NCBI RefSeq assembly: GCF_018130785.1
Contig: NZ_JAFCJT010000024.1
Coordinates: 49,229 to 113,228, forward strand
From: Bradyrhizobium liaoningense
Lineage (GTDB): Bacteria; Pseudomonadota; Alphaproteobacteria; Rhizobiales; Xanthobacteraceae
Reading direction: 5' to 3'
Length of the DNA stretch: 64,000 nt
The position numbers were made by a program, and so were the translations under genes. The notes beneath the pieces are model-generated. The model was not told the origin of the DNA. It did no database searches and was given only the letters and a program-made list of their open reading frames with translations. Shown here one piece after another: positions 8,787-17,062 of this stretch. Every line of letters starts with the position of its first letter. Positions within the stretch are counted from its first letter, which is position 1.

Positions 8787-11066
8787 CTACTCCCCATCCC
8801 GCAGGCGCCGATACAGCGCGCCCAAAATATTCGAATAGTCGTCGGTCCACACCCGCACCCTGTCGTCGGCTTCGGTCTGCTCCCATGACTTGGAGGAGCC
8901 GAGCCGGCCGACGTCGGCCTCCTCGCGCGCGGAGATGACGACGTCGGTCGAGAAGATGTAGTCACCGTCGCGCCCGGAATCCTCGTTGAAGACCCAGCTC
9001 TTCAGATCATTGGCGTCGGCGATGCCGACCACGACGGTTTCGAGATCGAGGTGGCGGTTGGAGACGTGCATCACCACGGCGCCGTGCGGAGCGAGCTTGT
9101 CCTTGTAGATATTCATCGCCTCTTCGGTGGCGAGATGAATCGGGATCGCATCCGACGAATAGGCGTCGACGATGATGAGATCGTAAGCGCCGTCGGGCTC
9201 TTTCGCGAAGGTGAGGCGAGCATCGCCGATCACCGGCTTCAGGCCCGGCATGCAGCTCGATATGTAGCGAAAGTTCTTCGGATCGCTTGCCGCGTCGACC
9301 ATGGACTGGTCGATCTCGAAGAAGGTCCAGCTTTCGCCGGGCACGGCGGCGCAGGCGAGCGTGCCCGATCCGACGCCGATTGCAGCGACCTTCAGCGGCG
9401 CGCCCTTGCGCTCGCGGATCGCAGTGACGGCCTGACCGATACCGCCGTCCTTGTGGTAGTAGGTGATCGGCTCGGGCCGGCCGGCGACCGGTGTGCCGTC
9501 ATTGTTGCGGAAGCGCTCGGCGCCATGAATGGTGGTGCCGTGCATCAGCACATGGAAATAGCCGCCCGGCGTCACTACGATCTTGTGCACGCCGAAGAAG
9601 CTGCGCACCGTCGTGACACGGCCTTCGTCCGCGGGATAGACGCGGATCAGCGCCAGCGCGAGGGCCACGGTCGCAAAAATCTTCCAGCGGCCGGCGTTGA
9701 GCGCGAGCGCCAGAAATGCCGCGAGCACGCCGACGGCGCCCGCGACCCAGACGCGGTGATCCTCGAACCAGGTCGAGAGATCGCCGGTCATGTAAGACGG
9801 CGCGACGAGCACCACCGCGAGCGCGGCGAGTGCCAGCCAGTACCATTTCACGATACTCGCCAGCCGCTCGTTCGCCGGCGGCCGGCATAGCGCGGCAAGC
9901 GCGATCAGGATCGGATATTCGGCGATCCAGGAGAAGGTGAATGGAGCGACAAGGCCGGCAAAGAGGCCGCCGATCATGCCGCCGAACGACAGCGCGACAT
10001 AGAAGCCGGTGAGATATTTGGCGGCCGGGCGTGTCCGCGCCAGCTCACCATGGCAGGCCATGGCGATGACGAAGAAGCACAATTGGTGGCCGCCGAGCGT
10101 CAGCAGCAGATTCTGTTCGCCGCCGAAGGCCAGCAAGACAACAACGCCCGCGATCGCGACCGGCTGGAGCATCAGCATCCATTTGTGTGGCAACAGCGGC
10201 CGCGACTGGAACACCACCACCCAGGTGAGCAGGTACAGCGACAGCGGCAGCACCCAGAGCAACGGCGCCGCCGCGACGTCGGTCGAGATGTGCGCAGTGA
10301 CGGCGATCAGCAGGCCTGAGGGCACCGCGGCGAGGAAGATCCAGCGCAGCCGCGTCACCAGGCCCGGCGCGGGCGCATTCACGTCCTCGGTTTGCGCGTC
10401 CGCCACGGCAAGCTTCGGTGAGCGCAGCAGCAGCACGCCGCAGGCGGCAATCAGGAGGATCAGGAGGCCATAGCCAAGGGTCCAGAACCGGTTCTGCGTG
10501 TGCAGCGTGAACATCGGCTCCAGCAGGAACGGATAGGACAACAGCGCGAGGAAGCTGCCGATGTTGGAGGATGCATAGAGGAAATAGGGATCGTGTCCGG
10601 CAGGATGGCCGGTGCGGACGAACCAGGCCTGGAGCAGCGGATTGTTGGCGGCGAGCGCGAAGAACGGCAGGCCGATCGAGACCACGAACAGGCCGAGCAG
10701 CCAGAACGCATAGCCCGACGCCGGTGGCTCGCCATAGGCGGTGGCGATGCCGAGCGGCAGCGTGGCGAAGGCCAGCGCCAGCAGCACGAGATGCACCACC
10801 ACGGGAACGATGCGGCTCCTGATCTGCATCAACAGATGCGCATAGGCATAGCCCGCCAGCAGCAGCGACTGGAAGAACACCATCGCCACCGACCACACCG
10901 CCGGCGAGCCGCCGAGCCGCGGCAGCACCATCTTGGTGAACAGCGGCTGCACCGAGAACAGCAAGAGCGCACTGACGAAGATCGCGGCAGTATAGACCGT
11001 CAGCAGCAGCCGGTTGCGCGACGAGGAGGGCTGCTCCGTGGCGGCGGGTTGCACGATCGAATCCAT
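8787..11066 (-). CDS. Membrane transporter-like/spermidine synthase fusion protein
   Basis: The protein has 759 residues. The N-terminal 490 or so contain many hydrophobic helices of MFS-like appearance. The C-terminal 250 are a polyamine aminopropyltransferase fold with the SAM-binding GVGSGTLACAA, the acidic FFEIDQ and the catalytic-loop DAYSSDAIP. Such fusions are annotated as fused MFS/spermidine synthase; whether they make or move polyamines is not established. I chose the ATG at 11066 because GGAG lies just upstream; a longer frame to 11348 would overlap the divergent gene. A palindromic repeat lies in its leader. Confidence 0.85.
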   Translation of the reverse strand: MDSIVQPAATEQPSSSRNRLLLTVYTAAIFVSALLLFSVQPLFTKMVLPRLGGSPAVWSVAMVFFQSLLLAGYAYAHLLMQIRSRIVPVVVHLVLLALAFATLPLGIATAYGEPPASGYAFWLLGLFVVSIGLPFFALAANNPLLQAWFVRTGHPAGHDPYFLYASSNIGSFLALLSYPFLLEPMFTLHTQNRFWTLGYGLLILLIAACGVLLLRSPKLAVADAQTEDVNAPAPGLVTRLRWIFLAAVPSGLLIAVTAHISTDVAAAPLLWVLPLSLYLLTWVVVFQSRPLLPHKWMLMLQPVAIAGVVVLLAFGGEQNLLLTLGGHQLCFFVIAMACHGELARTRPAAKYLTGFYVALSFGGMIGGLFAGLVAPFTFSWIAEYPILIALAALCRPPANERLASIVKWYWLALAALAVVLVAPSYMTGDLSTWFEDHRVWVAGAVGVLAAFLALALNAGRWKIFATVALALALIRVYPADEGRVTTVRSFFGVHKIVVTPGGYFHVLMHGTTIHGAERFRNNDGTPVAGRPEPITYYHKDGGIGQAVTAIRERKGAPLKVAAIGVGSGTLACAAVPGESWTFFEIDQSMVDAASDPKNFRYISSCMPGLKPVIGDARLTFAKEPDGAYDLIIVDAYSSDAIPIHLATEEAMNIYKDKLAPHGAVVMHVSNRHLDLETVVVGIADANDLKSWVFNEDSGRDGDYIFSTDVVISAREEADVGRLGSSKSWEQTEADDRVRVWTDDYSNILGALYRRLRDGE

Positions 11067-11080
11067 GGAAGCTCCAGCAA

Positions 11081-11128
11081 AAGCGTTTTCCAGCGAAGTG
11101 GGCACCGGTTCGCGCGGGGAAAACGCGT
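11081..11128. repeat. Palindromic repeat with GCGTTTTCC / GGAAAACGC arms
   Basis: The arms are at 11083-11091 and 11118-11126, with GCGAAGTGGGCACCGGTTCG in between. This pattern resembles a repeat that is common in Rhizobiales genomes (recall, not checked). It starts 15 nt upstream of the start codon of the fusion gene and could fold in its leader RNA. Confidence 0.7.
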
Positions 11129-11298
11129 CGGATAACTCCTCCGGCGGGCGCCGGACGCGCGCAATGGAGCACAAGGCGCCTGAACGGGCAATAAAGGGTC
11201 TCGTGATGTCGCAGCGAGAAATGCCTGATATACAGATGTCATTCCGGGTCCGGTCGCTCGGATCATCTTGCAATGACCGTGGAACATCTTGATCCTTC

Positions 11299-12909
11299 AT
11301 GAGCGAAACCGACGTCGTCATCATCGGCGCTGGCCATAACGGCCTCACCTGTGCGGCCTATCTCGCGATGGCGGGCCTGCGCGTGCGCGTGGTCGAGCGC
11401 CGCAAGGTGGTAGGCGGGGCCGCCGTGACGGAGGAGTTTCATCCGGGCTTCCGCAATTCCGTCGCGGCCTACACGGTCAGCCTGCTTAATCCGCAGGTGA
11501 TCCGCGACCTGGGTCTCGCCGAGCAGGGCCTGCGAATCGTCGAACGCCGCGCGCAAAATTTCCTGCCGGCGCCCGACGGCAGCTATCTCCTCACCGGCGA
11601 GGGACGGACGAAAGCGTCAGTCGCGCGGCTCAGCGCGCATGATGCGGAGGCGCTCGACGGTTTTTCGCGCGAGCTGGAAGAGATCGCCGACGTGCTGAGG
11701 CAGTTCGTGCTGCGGGCGCCGCCGAACCTGCTCGACGGCTTTGGCACGAACGCGATCCGCGAGGCCGTGAACGCATTGCAGAGCGCGAACATCCTGCGTG
11801 GGTTGACGCTGGAGCAAAGCCGCAGCCTGCTCGATCTCTTCACCCGCTCGGCCGGCGAGATGCTGGATGAACGTTTCGAGCACGATCTGGTCAAGGCGTT
11901 GTTCGGCTTCGATGCCATCGTCGGCAATTACGCCAGTCCGTACGCGGCGGGCTCGGCCTATGTGATGCTGCATCACGCCTTCGGCGAGGTGAATGGCAAG
12001 AAGGGGGTCTGGGGCCACGCCATCGGCGGCATGGGCGCGATCACGCAGGCGATGGCGCGCGCCGCGCAGGGCCGCGGCGTCACGATCGACACGGATGCGG
12101 GTGTGCGCGAAATCATCGTCGAGCGCGACCGCGCGGCGGGCGTGGTGCTGGAGAACGGCGAGACGATCCGCGCCAAATATGTCGCGGCCAACGTCAATCC
12201 AAAGCTGCTCTATACGCGGCTGATCGCGGCCGACGCCCTGCCCCCGGACTTCCTCGCGCGCATCCGGCACTGGAAGAACGGCTCCGGCACCTTCCGCATG
12301 AATGTGGCACTGGACCGCCTGCCCTCCTTCACGGCTCTGCCGGGCGACGGCGATCACCTCACCTCCGGCATCATCCTGGCGCCAAGCCTCGGCTACATGG
12401 ACCGCGCGTATCTCGACGCGCGCGCGGAGGGCTGGAGCAGGTCACCCGTCGTCGAAATGCTGATCCCCTCCACGCTCGACGACACGCTCGCTCCGGAAGG
12501 AAAACACGTCGCGAGCCTGTTCTGCCAGCACGTCGCGCCCGAACTGCCTGACGGAAAGTCCTGGGATGACCATCGCGAGGAGGTCGCCGATCTCATGATC
12601 GCGAAGGTGGACAAATACGCGCCGGGCTTTGCAGCAAGCGTGCTCGGCCGCCAGATCCTCTCCCCGCTCGATCTCGAACGGCAGTTCGGCCTGTTAGGCG
12701 GCGACATCTTCCACGGCGCGCTGACGCTGAACCAGCTGTTCTCGGCGCGGCCGATGCTGGGCCATGCCGATTATCGCGGGCCCCTGAAGGGCCTCTATCA
12801 TTGCGGCTCCGGCGCCCACCCCGGCGGCGGCGTCACCGGCGCCCCCGGCCACAACGCCGCGCAGGTGATCCTGAGGGATCACCGCTCGCTGTTCGGAAGC
12901 CGTGGATAG
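11299..12909 (+). CDS. NAD(P)/FAD-dependent oxidoreductase, CrtI/PYROXD2-like
   Basis: The 536-residue protein has an FAD-binding Rossmann motif VVIIGAGHNG at its N-terminus and a second FAD-contacting segment, GLYHCGSGAHPGGGVTGAPG, near the C-terminus. This pairing is typical of the phytoene desaturase-like family that includes PYROXD2. No carotenoid genes are nearby, so a role in carotenoid synthesis is not supported. The stop codon lies within the first GTGGA box of the downstream array. The gene is divergent from the transporter/spermidine synthase fusion. Confidence 0.88.
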   Translation: MSETDVVIIGAGHNGLTCAAYLAMAGLRVRVVERRKVVGGAAVTEEFHPGFRNSVAAYTVSLLNPQVIRDLGLAEQGLRIVERRAQNFLPAPDGSYLLTGEGRTKASVARLSAHDAEALDGFSRELEEIADVLRQFVLRAPPNLLDGFGTNAIREAVNALQSANILRGLTLEQSRSLLDLFTRSAGEMLDERFEHDLVKALFGFDAIVGNYASPYAAGSAYVMLHHAFGEVNGKKGVWGHAIGGMGAITQAMARAAQGRGVTIDTDAGVREIIVERDRAAGVVLENGETIRAKYVAANVNPKLLYTRLIAADALPPDFLARIRHWKNGSGTFRMNVALDRLPSFTALPGDGDHLTSGIILAPSLGYMDRAYLDARAEGWSRSPVVEMLIPSTLDDTLAPEGKHVASLFCQHVAPELPDGKSWDDHREEVADLMIAKVDKYAPGFAASVLGRQILSPLDLERQFGLLGGDIFHGALTLNQLFSARPMLGHADYRGPLKGLYHCGSGAHPGGGVTGAPGHNAAQVILRDHRSLFGSRG

Positions 12910-13056
12910 GTCTGTGGATGAGCGGTGGACAGGCTGTTGGCAAGCTGTTGGCAAGGCTGTGCGAAAGCAGTGGGTAGCCCGCGCGTCGGGCCCGGCGAGA
13001 CGCGTACAAGGCGGTGGAAAAGCCGTGGATGAGTGGCGGGATAAGGCCGTGGACAA
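12901..13056. repeat. Array of GTGGA boxes with 11-bp phasing
   Basis: GTGGA occurs on the plus strand at 12902, 12914, 12925, 13014, 13025 and 13049, so spacings are 12, 11, 89, 11 and 24 bp. The nonamers resemble the DnaA box TGTGGATAA: TGTGGATGA at 12913 has 8 of 9, and CGTGGATGA, CGTGGACAA and GGTGGAAAA have 7 of 9. GCTGTTGGCAA is repeated exactly at 12933 and 12944. No gene is supported here. Whether any protein binds is unknown. Confidence 0.5.
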
Positions 13057-13113
13057 CGTCCGGGAAACGAGCGGATGGCCTGTGGGCATCCCGGCGCCCG
13101 CCAAAACGAACCT

Positions 13114-13146
13114 CGCCCGCCAGGGGGCAATTCCCCCTAGCGGGCG
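13114..13146. terminator. Strong GC-rich hairpin
   Basis: Arms CGCCCGCCAGGGGG (13114-13127) and CCCCCTAGCGGGCG (13133-13146) pair over 14 positions with one mismatch around the loop CAATT. It lies between the FAD oxidoreductase and the convergent Flp pilin gene, 60 bp from the pilin stop. No T-run follows on either strand, so a classical intrinsic terminator is not proven. Confidence 0.5.
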
Positions 13147-13205
13147 GAGATCAGGAAACAGCCTCTGAAGAAAAACAGCCCCCGCTGGGAAATGGGAAGC
13201 AGAAA

Positions 13206-13370
13206 TTACTTCAATGAGGTGCTAATCGAACCGAACTTCTCGTTCAAGCTGGTGCCCAAGCTGTTCACCACCGTGATGATCGCCAGCGCGATGCCGGCTG
13301 CGATCAGACCGTATTCGATCGCGGTTGCACCGGACTCGTCCGACCAGAACTTCGAAACCATGCGCTTCAA
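13206..13370 (-). CDS. Flp/Fap type IVb pilin, TTG start
   Basis: Translation on the minus strand gives 54 residues ending SISTSLK. The core ESGATAIEYGLIAAGIALAI is the hallmark of Flp pilins: a Glu five residues after the prepilin cleavage region, then one hydrophobic helix. I chose the TTG at 13370 because GGAGG lies 6 nt upstream; the ATG at 13361 would leave a 15-nt spacer. Flp pilins are subunits of Tad pili, but no tad or cpa genes are in the window, so this is an orphan copy here. Confidence 0.85.
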   Translation of the reverse strand: MKRMVSKFWSDESGATAIEYGLIAAGIALAIITVVNSLGTSLNEKFGSISTSLK

Positions 13371-13523
13371 GATTCGCCTCCATTCAATTCCAGGATGTGT
13401 TGGCTGGATCCAACATCCGAAAATCTACGGGGCACAACCTGCGGTCAGGTTAACTCAAGACCTGCAAGTTATACGAAAAATTGGGAACAAAAGTCCCCAA
13501 AATTGAACTGACGGAACCCTAGG

Positions 13524-14411
13524 ATGCAGCTTTCTCCCACTCATCGCGCCAGCTTTTCGATCGGCACCGAGGCCGCAGCCAAGCGCGTCGTCGACGTGCT
13601 CACAGAGGTCTTTTTCGAGGGCGATGCGGCGGTCGCCGCCTTCGAGCAGCCGGACGGACAGTGGGACGTCACGCTCCATTTCGCCGAGCCGCCCGATCAG
13701 GCATTGCTGCGCGAACTCATTGCAAATTCAGCAGGAAACGACATCGCCGAAACGCTCATCTTCGACATTGTCGAGGCCAAGGACTGGGTCAAGGCGAGCC
13801 TCGAAGATCTCGTCCCGGTGCCGGCCGGGCGCTTCGTCGTGCACGGCAGTCACGACCGCGACCGCGTCGCGCCGAACAAGCTTGCCATCGAGATTGAGGC
13901 AGCGCTCGCCTTCGGCACCGGCCACCACGGCACCACCCGCGGCTGTTTACTGTTGCTTGACCACGTCCTGAAGAGTTCCCTGCCGACGAACCTGCTCGAC
14001 CTCGGCACCGGCACCGGCGTGTTGGCTATCGCGGCGGCGAAAGCGCTGCATCGCGCGGTGCTCGCCTCCGACATCGACCCGCCCTCGGTGCGGGTGGCGG
14101 CCGAGAACGCGACGCTGAACGAAGTCGGCAACCAGGTCCGGGTGATCCGCGCCACCGGATTTGCCGCACCGGATTTTACCAGATGCGGCCCGTTCGACCT
14201 GGTCCTGGCCAACATCCTTGCCAACCCGTTAAGGCAACTGGCCGGCCCGATGGCGCGGCACCTGGCACCCGGCGCCCGCGTCATCCTCTCGGGCCTCTTG
14301 ACCCACCAGGCCCCCGCCGTGATCGCCGCCTACCGCGCGCGCGGCCTCGTGCCGCTGCGGCATCTGCGGATCGAGGGGTGGAGCAGCTTGTTGCTGCGGA
14401 AGGTGGGGTGA
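13524..14411 (+). CDS. prmA: Ribosomal protein L11 methyltransferase
   Basis: The protein has 295 residues, the usual PrmA length. The C-terminal SAM-dependent methyltransferase domain shows LLDLGTGTGVLAIAAAKAL (motif I) and the catalytic-loop DLVLANILANPL, which carries the N/D-P-like signature of PrmA. An AFGTGHHGTTRG segment that is typical of PrmA precedes motif I. It trimethylates ribosomal protein L11 in the cytoplasm. A palindromic repeat starts 7 nt after its stop. The gene is divergent from the Flp pilin gene. Confidence 0.95.
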   Translation: MQLSPTHRASFSIGTEAAAKRVVDVLTEVFFEGDAAVAAFEQPDGQWDVTLHFAEPPDQALLRELIANSAGNDIAETLIFDIVEAKDWVKASLEDLVPVPAGRFVVHGSHDRDRVAPNKLAIEIEAALAFGTGHHGTTRGCLLLLDHVLKSSLPTNLLDLGTGTGVLAIAAAKALHRAVLASDIDPPSVRVAAENATLNEVGNQVRVIRATGFAAPDFTRCGPFDLVLANILANPLRQLAGPMARHLAPGARVILSGLLTHQAPAVIAAYRARGLVPLRHLRIEGWSSLLLRKVG

Positions 14412-14418
14412 GCGAGGC

Positions 14419-14513
14419 GCCGTAGGGTGGGCAAGGCGAAGCGTGCCCACCTTTGTCCGCGAACTCGGGAAGATGGTGGGCGCGACGCTGCGCGCCTTTG
14501 CCCACCCTACGGC
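14419..14513. repeat. Dispersed GTAGGGTGGGCAA palindrome
   Basis: Arms GCCGTAGGGTGGGCAA and TTGCCCACCCTACGGC are perfect over 16 bp at 14419-14434 and 14498-14513. Internal sequence GCGTGCCCACC and GGTGGGCGCGACGC forms a second pairing. It lies between the prmA stop and the stop of the convergent small gene, where it could act as a two-way terminator. Confidence 0.8.
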
Positions 14514-14528
14514 ATTATCGATGCCGCG

Positions 14529-14708
14529 CTACTCCGCCGGCTTCTCGTCCCGACGCATCGCGCGCTCGCCCCGCAAGGCACGTCTCGCGCGGCGCTCGGC
14601 GAAACGGTCGATCATCTGGCTGATGAGGCCGCGCGGCTTCTTGGGTGTCGTTGCGGCCGGCGCGCGGCGGGCCGGCGGCGAAATCTTCTCAAACGAGAAC
14701 GCTGGCAT
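14529..14708 (-). CDS. Small Arg-rich protein of 59 residues
   Basis: The frame starts with ATG at 14708, seven bases after GAGGGG, and ends with TAG at 14529. The 59-residue product is basic: PKKPRGLISQMIDRFAERRA is followed by ARRALRGERAMRR. The middle could form an amphipathic helix. There is no signal peptide or Cys. I have no family for it. The good ribosome binding site and its position between a repeat and the pepP-like promoter region support a real gene. Confidence 0.6.
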   Translation of the reverse strand: MPAFSFEKISPPARRAPAATTPKKPRGLISQMIDRFAERRARRALRGERAMRRDEKPAE

Positions 14709-14896
14709 CGTGTGTCCCCTCGCCGTTGAGATGAACCACCTGCTCGAATTTCCCTGTTATCCGGACGAAGCGCAACTGCTGCATCCTGTACTCCACTCAA
14801 TTCGAATGGAACTATTTCAAGCACACTCCATGCCAGATGCGACGCAAATGCGTCTACATTGCGGACTGATCTCCATGATCCTAGACTGAGCCCATC

Positions 14897-16726
14897 ATGT
14901 TCGAAGCGCACTACCAGACATTCGAAGAGCCCGAGGCCGGCGTCGCACTGACGGCGCGCCTTGCCGCGCTTCGTGAAGAACTCGCCCGCCGCAAGCTGAC
15001 CGGCTTCGTCATTCCGCGTGCCGACCAGCAGCAGAACGAATATGTGCCCCCCTCGGAAGAGCGGCTGGCCTGGCTGACCGGCTTTACCGGTTCGGCGGGA
15101 TTGGCGGTGGTGCTGACGCATGAGGCCGCGATCTTCGTCGACGGCCGCTACACGATCCAGGCGGCCAAGCAGGTCGATGCGAAGGCCTGGGCGGTGGAAT
15201 CGCTGATCGATCCGCCGCCGGAAAGCTGGGTGTCGACGCACCTGAAAGCCGGCGACCGCCTCGGATTTGATCCGTGGCTGCACACTTCTTCAGCAGCCGA
15301 GCGCCTCGCCGCCGCATGCGCCAAGGCCGGCGCCGAGCTGGTCGCCGTCGACAGCAATCCGGTCGATGCGATCTGGCAGGACCGGCCGCAGCCGCCGCTC
15401 GCCCCCGTGGCCGTGCATAGCCTGCAAAATGCCGGCGTCGCCGAGGCCGAGAAGATCACGCAAATCAAGAGCGAGATCGCCAAGCTCGGCGTCGACGCGC
15501 TGGTGCTCTCCGACAGCCACGCGGTGGCTTGGACCTTCAACATCCGCGGCGCCGACGTCGCCCATACGCCGTTGCCGCTGTCCTATGCGCTGGTGCCGAA
15601 GGACGGCCGGCCGACCATCTTCATTGACCACCGCAAGCTATCGAACCTGACGCGCGATCATCTCGAGCAGTCCGCCGACGTGCGCGAGCCCGATGCGATG
15701 GCGCCGACGCTGATGGCACTCGCCAAGAGCGGCGCGACGATCGCACTCGACAATGCCACCGCGGCCGACGCGCTCAGCCGGCTGATCGCAAGCGCCGGCG
15801 GCAAGCCGGTGCGCGGCAGCGATCCGATTGCGCTGCTGAAAGCGGTCAAGAACGCGACCGAGATCAAGGGCACACAGACGGCGCACCGCCGCGATGCCGT
15901 GGCGCTGGCGCGCTTCCTCGCCTTCGTCGACCGCGAGGCACCAAGCGGCAAGCTTACCGAGATCGACGCGGTCGAGGCGCTGGAGACGTTCCGCCGCGAC
16001 ACCGGTGCACTGAAGGACGTGTCGTTCCCGACCATATCAGGCACCGGCCCGAACGGCGCCATCGTGCACTACCGCGTCACCCGCAAGAGCAACCGGCGCA
16101 TCGCGCCGGGCGATCTGCTGCTGATCGATTCCGGTGCGCAATATGAGGACGGCACCACCGACGTCACCCGCACCATGGCCGTGGGCGAGCCGACCGGCGA
16201 GATGCGCGACCGCTTCACCCGCGTGCTGCGCGGCCACATCGCGATCGCGCGCGCGGTGTTTCCCGACGGCACCACCGGCGCGCAGCTCGACACGCTGGCG
16301 CGGCAATATCTCTGGGCCGCCGGCATCGATTTCGAGCACGGCACCGGCCACGGCGTCGGCAGCTATCTCAGTGTGCACGAAGGACCGGCGCGGATCTCGA
16401 AGCTCGGCACCACGCCGCTGAAGCGCGGCATGATCCTCTCCAACGAGCCGGGCTATTACAAGACCGACGGTTTCGGCATCCGCATCGAGAACCTCGAGCT
16501 GGTGGTCGCCGCCGACATCAAGGACGCGGAGAAATCGATGAACGCGTTCGAGACGCTGACGCTCGCGCCGATCGACCGCCGGCTGATCGATGTCGCGATG
16601 CTGGGCAAGGACGAGCTCGACTGGCTCAATGCCTACCACGCGCGCGTCCGCGCCGAGGTGCGGCCGGCGCTGGACGAGGCGACGAAGGTCTGGCTCGATC
16701 AGGCGACGGCGGAGTTGAAGTCGTAA
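14897..16726 (+). CDS. Xaa-Pro aminopeptidase (M24B family)
   Basis: The protein has 609 residues in the three-domain layout of eukaryote-like aminopeptidase P: two creatinase-like N domains, the M24 pita-bread domain and a C-terminal extension. Metal ligands are seen as LLIDSG (Asp about 410), TDVTRT (Asp about 421), GTGHGVG (His about 485), SNEPGYY (Glu about 518) and RIENLEL (Glu about 532). It would remove N-terminal residues next to Pro in the cytoplasm. No signal peptide is seen. The ribosome binding site is weak. Confidence 0.92.
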   Translation: MFEAHYQTFEEPEAGVALTARLAALREELARRKLTGFVIPRADQQQNEYVPPSEERLAWLTGFTGSAGLAVVLTHEAAIFVDGRYTIQAAKQVDAKAWAVESLIDPPPESWVSTHLKAGDRLGFDPWLHTSSAAERLAAACAKAGAELVAVDSNPVDAIWQDRPQPPLAPVAVHSLQNAGVAEAEKITQIKSEIAKLGVDALVLSDSHAVAWTFNIRGADVAHTPLPLSYALVPKDGRPTIFIDHRKLSNLTRDHLEQSADVREPDAMAPTLMALAKSGATIALDNATAADALSRLIASAGGKPVRGSDPIALLKAVKNATEIKGTQTAHRRDAVALARFLAFVDREAPSGKLTEIDAVEALETFRRDTGALKDVSFPTISGTGPNGAIVHYRVTRKSNRRIAPGDLLLIDSGAQYEDGTTDVTRTMAVGEPTGEMRDRFTRVLRGHIAIARAVFPDGTTGAQLDTLARQYLWAAGIDFEHGTGHGVGSYLSVHEGPARISKLGTTPLKRGMILSNEPGYYKTDGFGIRIENLELVVAADIKDAEKSMNAFETLTLAPIDRRLIDVAMLGKDELDWLNAYHARVRAEVRPALDEATKVWLDQATAELKS

Positions 16727-17062
16727 CCGCGCGCCGGAGATGCATGGCGCTACGCGATTTGCGCAACGCTCTCACCTCACACTCGCTGTCATGCCCCGCG
16801 AAGGCGGGGCATCCAGTACGCCGCAGCCTCTCGATTCAATCACTACGGCCTCTGGAATACTGGATTCCCCGCCTTCGCGGGGAATGACACCGAAGATGTG
16901 GCACGACCGCACAACATCTCAGCACACGCGCCCCGTAAGATAACGGTCTCCACACGCTGTTATCACAACCGTCCCGAAATCCGAATAGCCGCATTCCGAA
17001 ACGCCGATATCCGTCTTGCGCGAGCACGCTACAGTCGATTCGACTTCGAAAGACGGACGACT
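16727..17062. other. Intergenic region holding a palindromic repeat
   Basis: The 336-bp stretch contains a family C repeat at 16788-16888 and about 170 bp of sequence before the MFS gene that should hold its promoter. No gene is supported. Confidence 0.5.
16788..16888. repeat. Dispersed palindromic repeat, family C, copy 1
   Basis: It begins GTCATGCCCCGCGAAGGCGG and ends CCGCCTTCGCGGGGAATGAC, with GGGCATCCAGTACGCCG and CTGGAATACTGGATTCCC inside. The second copy is at 35549-35650 between ftsW and murD. Confidence 0.8.

Noticed and set aside
12902..13168. An 88-codon plus-strand frame over the GTGGA array
   Set aside because: It overlaps the stop of the previous gene by a few bases, has no ribosome binding site, and its repeats follow from the DNA array.
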